From the NCBI GenBank assembly GCA_027307195.1, contig DAHUXL010000134.1, forward strand, positions 1 to 49,364: 49,364 nt of DNA, written 5' to 3'. Of this stretch, positions 46,473-49,364 are shown piece by piece. The notes below the pieces were generated by a model, which was not told the DNA's origin, searched no databases, and saw nothing but the letters and a program-made list of their open reading frames with translations. How positions within the stretch are numbered: the stretch's first letter is position 1; every line of letters begins with the position of its first letter. Source of the stretch: Rhodanobacter sp. Its GTDB lineage: Bacteria > Pseudomonadota > Gammaproteobacteria > Xanthomonadales > Rhodanobacteraceae. The position numbers and the translations under genes are program-made.

Positions 46473-49364
46473 ATGAACGACATCCGCACTCCCGATCCCG
46501 CCGCCGATCCCGGCCTGCGCCACCTGCGCAGGCAACTGGACACGGTTTCCAGCCGCGACTTCGGTCGTCTGCTGGGCCGTTGGCGTGCGCTGTCGCGGCG
46601 GCCCGACGAGAACAAGCTGGTGGCCTTGATCGCGGATATCGAGCGCTCGGCCGCGAAGCGACGCGCCCGCGTCGCCGCCAAGCCGGCGATCAGCCTGGAC
46701 GAGTCGCTGCCGATCAGTGCGCGCGGCGAGGACATCATCAAGCTGATCCGCGAGCATCAGGTGGTGGTGATCGCCGGCGAGACCGGCTCGGGCAAGACCA
46801 CCCAGCTGCCGAAGCTGTGTCTGGCTGCCGGCTGTGGCGAGGCGGGCATGATCGGCTGCACCCAGCCGCGCCGGCTGGCCGCGCGTTCGGTCGCCCGCCG
46901 CGTGGCCGAGGAGCTGGGCACGCAGGTCGGCGACATCGTCGGCTTCCAGGTGCGCTTCAATGATCAGGTCTCCGAGCGCAGCCTGATCAAGTTCATGACC
47001 GACGGCATCCTGCTCGCCGAGACGCAAGGGGATCCGTGGCTGAGCGCGTATGACACCCTCATCATCGACGAGGCGCACGAGCGCAGCCTCAACATCGACT
47101 TCCTGCTCGGCTATCTGAAGCAGCTGGCCAAGAAGCGGCCCGAGCTGAAGATCATCGTCACTTCGGCGACGATCGACACGGCCCGTTTTGCCGAGCATTT
47201 CGATGGTGCGCCCGTAGTGGAAGTGGAGGGGCGCGCATATCCGGTCGAATTGCGCTGGCGTTCGCTGGACGAAGTTGCCGCGCGGCAGGGTCGCAGCAAG
47301 GACATGCAGCAGGGCAGCGCCGAACACATCGCCGCGGTGCTCGACGAGATCAGCCACGACGACCCGCGCGGCGACGTGCTGATCTTCCTGCCCGGCGAGC
47401 GCGAGATCCGCGACGCGCACCAGCTGCTGTCGCGCCGGCAATACCGCGAGACCGAGATCATGCCGCTGTACGCGCGGCTTTCCGCCGGTGACCAGGATCG
47501 CGTGTTCAAGCCCGGCATCAAGCGCCGCGTGGTGCTGGCGACCAACGTCGCCGAAACCTCGCTCACCGTGCCGCGCATCCGTTACGTGGTCGATACCGGC
47601 ACCGCGCGGGTCAAGCGCTACAGCCAGCGCAGCCAGCTCGAACGGCTGCACGTGGAGCCGGTGTCGCAGGCCGCGGCCGACCAGCGCAAGGGTCGCTGCG
47701 GACGTGTCGGCCCGGGCATCTGCTACCGGCTGTACGACGAAGCCGACTTCGCCAGCCGCGCCGCGTTCACCGATCCGGAGCTGCTGCGCTCGTCGCTGGC
47801 CAACGTGATCCTGCGCATGCTGGCGCTGCAGCTGGGCGAGGTGGAGGCGTTCCCGTTCCTGGAGGCGCCGGACCCGCGCGTGGTGGCGGATGGCTACCGC
47901 CGCCTCGCCGAGATTTCGGCAATCGACGACGCACGCAAGCTCACCGCGGTCGGCCGCACGCTGGCGAAGCTGCCGATCGACGTGCAGCTGGCGCGCATGC
48001 TGGTCGAAGGCGAGAAGCTGCATTCGTTGCGCGAGCTGCTCACCATCGTGTCCTTCCTCAGCATTCAGGACCCACGCGAGCGGCCGTCGGACGCGCGCCA
48101 GCAGGCCGACGCTGCGCATGCGGTGTTCACCGATCCGAAATCCGACTTCGTCGGCGTGCTGAACCTCTGGCGCGCCTATCACGACGCGCATGAGGAACTG
48201 ACCCAGTCGAAGCTGCGCGACTGGTGCTCGCGCCATTTTCTCAGCTTCATGCGCATGCGCGAGTGGCGCGAATTGCATCGGCAGTTGCTGCTGGTGGTGC
48301 AGGAGCTCGGGTGGAAGCTGGATGGATCGAATCCCACGCAGGACGAAGCACGAAATGCGCGCTCGGCTCCTCCCCCTGCGCGCAAGGGGATGGGGGAGGC
48401 TTTTAGGGCCAAGAGCACCCCTCCCCAACCCTCTCCTGCGAGCAGGGGAGGGAGTCCGGACAGTGACTCGGCTGATCGTCTCTACGAAGCGGTACATCGC
48501 TCCCTGCTCGCTGGTCTGCCGACCCAGGTCGGCCGCAAGGATGAAAAGGGTGCGTACCAGAGTACGCGCGAGCGCAAGTTTCATGTTTTTCCGGGCTCGG
48601 CCTTGTCCAAGGCGCCGCCGAACTGGATCTTCTCCGCGCAGATTCTCGATGTGGGCGGTCGCGTGTGGGGCATGATGAATGCGCGAGTCGAGCCGCTATG
48701 GATCGAGCAGCAGGCTTCGCACTTGCTGCGCATCAATTGTCGCGACCCGCACTGGTCGAAGAAGCGCGGTTGCGTGGTGGCATACGAGCAGGTCAGCCTG
48801 TTCGGGCTGGTGCTGGTCGAGAAGCGAACGGTGACATTCCAGCAACAAGACCCCTCGCTGGCGCATGCGATCTTCCTGCGCGAGGCGCTGGTTCGGGGGG
48901 ATATCGAAAGCAGAGCTGACTTCGTGCGTGCGAACCAGCGCGTGCTCGAAGAGGCGCTCGGCATCGAGGCAAAGCAGCGTCGCGAAGGCCTGATCCGTCA
49001 CGAAGACGATCTGGTCGCGTTCTTCGAAGGCAAGCTGCCCGAGGAGATCGCCAGCAGCCGTGCGCTGGACGCGTGGTACCGCAAGGCGCGCCCAGCCGAG
49101 CAGGCGGCGTTGCGCTGGTCGCTTGACGACGTGATGGTCGGTGGTGCCGGACTGGATGCGAAGGCATTTCCTGCAACGCTGGAGGTGCCGCCCCAACGCT
49201 ACCGACTGGAGTACCGCTTCGTGCCCGGCGACGAAGCCGACGGCGTCACGTTGCATCTGCCGCTGGCCATGTTGAACGCGCTGCCGCCCGCGCGCTGTGA
49301 ATGGCTGGTGCCGGGTTTGCTGGGCGAGAAGGTGGCCGAGCTGATCCGTGGCCTGCCCAAGGCA
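46473..49364 (+). CDS. hrpA: ATP-dependent RNA helicase HrpA (3' end outside window) with in-frame repeat insertion
   Basis: A DEAH-box helicase, 964 codons visible of about 1300 expected. Walker [36 protein letters not shown] and [12 protein letters not shown] are all present, followed by the HA2/OB-fold region and the start of DUF3418. HrpA is tied to mRNA processing and rescue of collided ribosomes in E. coli. The frame is open throughout. Between QELGWKLD (about residue 617) and [10 protein letters not shown] (670) lies a proline/serine/arginine-rich stretch of about 50 residues that ordinary HrpA lacks; it is encoded by a palindromic repeat. ATG 46473 was chosen; ATG 46461 is in frame and adds MCGP. 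Confidence 0.93.
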   Translation, partial: MNDIRTPDPAADPGLRHLRRQLDTVSSRDFGRLLGRWRALSRRPDENKLVALIADIERSAAKRRARVAAKPAISLDESLPISARGEDIIKLIREHQVVVIAGETGSGKTTQLPKLCLAAGCGEAGMIGCTQPRRLAARSVARRVAEELGTQVGDIVGFQVRFNDQVSERSLIKFMTDGILLAETQGDPWLSAYDTLIIDEAHERSLNIDFLLGYLKQLAKKRPELKIIVTSATIDTARFAEHFDGAPVVEVEGRAYPVELRWRSLDEVAARQGRSKDMQQGSAEHIAAVLDEISHDDPRGDVLIFLPGEREIRDAHQLLSRRQYRETEIMPLYARLSAGDQDRVFKPGIKRRVVLATNVAETSLTVPRIRYVVDTGTARVKRYSQRSQLERLHVEPVSQAAADQRKGRCGRVGPGICYRLYDEADFASRAAFTDPELLRSSLANVILRMLALQLGEVEAFPFLEAPDPRVVADGYRRLAEISAIDDARKLTAVGRTLAKLPIDVQLARMLVEGEKLHSLRELLTIVSFLSIQDPRERPSDARQQADAAHAVFTDPKSDFVGVLNLWRAYHDAHEELTQSKLRDWCSRHFLSFMRMREWRELHRQLLLVVQELGWKLDGSNPTQDEARNARSAPPPARKGMGEAFRAKSTPPQPSPASRGGSPDSDSADRLYEAVHRSLLAGLPTQVGRKDEKGAYQSTRERKFHVFPGSALSKAPPNWIFSAQILDVGGRVWGMMNARVEPLWIEQQASHLLRINCRDPHWSKKRGCVVAYEQVSLFGLVLVEKRTVTFQQQDPSLAHAIFLREALVRGDIESRADFVRANQRVLEEALGIEAKQRREGLIRHEDDLVAFFEGKLPEEIASSRALDAWYRKARPAEQAALRWSLDDVMVGGAGLDAKAFPATLEVPPQRYRLEYRFVPGDEADGVTLHLPLAMLNALPPARCEWLVPGLLGEKVAELIRGLPKA
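48369..48450. repeat. Palindromic intergenic-type repeat translated within hrpA
   Basis: Two hairpin modules: CCTCCCCC (48369-48376) with GGGGGAGG (48392-48399), and CTCTCCTGC (48431-48439) with GCAGGGGAG (48442-48450), joined by TTTTAGGGCC and CCCCTCCCCAACC. The wording matches the widespread CTCCCCAACCCTCTCC-type intergenic repeats of high-GC proteobacteria (recall). It keeps the hrpA frame open and encodes about 28 residues rich in Pro, Ala, Arg, Gly and Ser. Confidence 0.8.

Noticed and set aside
48324-48479. Possible frameshift or pseudogene in hrpA
   Set aside because: Codon-by-codon reading shows the frame unbroken from QELGWKLD through the inserted segment to [10 protein letters not shown] and beyond, so it is an insertion rather than a disruption.
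46338-48584. Minus-strand open frame continuing upstream of dps across hrpA
   Set aside because: Only the last 155 codons are Dps. The rest is antisense to well-conserved helicase motifs and has no domain of its own, so it is a composition shadow rather than a Dps fusion.

Overview
The window is about 49 kb of high-GC gammaproteobacterial chromosome. Its gene content fits the Xanthomonadales, probably Rhodanobacteraceae (Rhodanobacter/Dyella/Frateuria type). The markers are a fused aspartokinase-diaminopimelate decarboxylase, the MurL/MurD2 route to D-glutamyl peptidoglycan precursors, large Oar-like TonB-dependent receptors, a DUF1631 protein and an NdvB-type GH17/GT2 glucan synthase. No phage, plasmid, CRISPR array, integrase or transposase is visible. 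The taxon is an inference from gene families; no marker gene was compared.

Layout. 1-4.3 kb: a truncated DUF1631 gene and a Trm112-like gene on the minus strand, diverging from purE-purK (purine synthesis). 4.3-8.6 kb: sodB diverges from a grxD / YciK-like SDR pair, followed by a MarC-family membrane protein and a fused PlsC-GNAT acyltransferase of the ornithine-lipid OlsF type. 8.55-15.4 kb: a 630-base region holding a compact candidate small transcription unit (promoter, 13-codon ORF, terminator), then two unrelated TonB-dependent receptors, each with its own terminator. 15.4-20.0 kb: ppnN, tRNA-Asn(GTT), a lone pseudopilin gene, uvrB and tRNA-Val(GAC). 20.1-27.4 kb, all minus: a PhzF-like isomerase, an APC permease and a two-subunit molybdenum-hydroxylase-like pair, preceded by a secreted S53 (sedolisin) protease. 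27.8-34.9 kb, plus: class I fumarase, then ask-lysA / murL / murD2, which links DAP/lysine synthesis with D-Glu incorporation into peptidoglycan. 34.9-46.3 kb, minus: M13 metallopeptidase, tamA-tamB, ndvB and dps, largely an envelope block. 46.5 kb to the end: hrpA helicase, cut by the window edge.

The most unusual content is not a whole new system but altered versions of known ones. The iron-sulfur subunit of the molybdenum-hydroxylase-like pair lacks all four cysteines of its plant-type [2Fe-2S] site, and its large subunit lacks the usual GVGE glutamate motif. The YciK-like SDR keeps YxxxK but lacks the usual serine segment. HrpA is interrupted in frame by an intergenic-type palindromic repeat that is translated. 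A short transcription unit near 8.8 kb has a tandem 11-bp repeat over its -10 box and shares a 17-base motif with the leader of the neighbouring receptor. A 9-bp inverted repeat brackets the -10 box of the Oar-like receptor.
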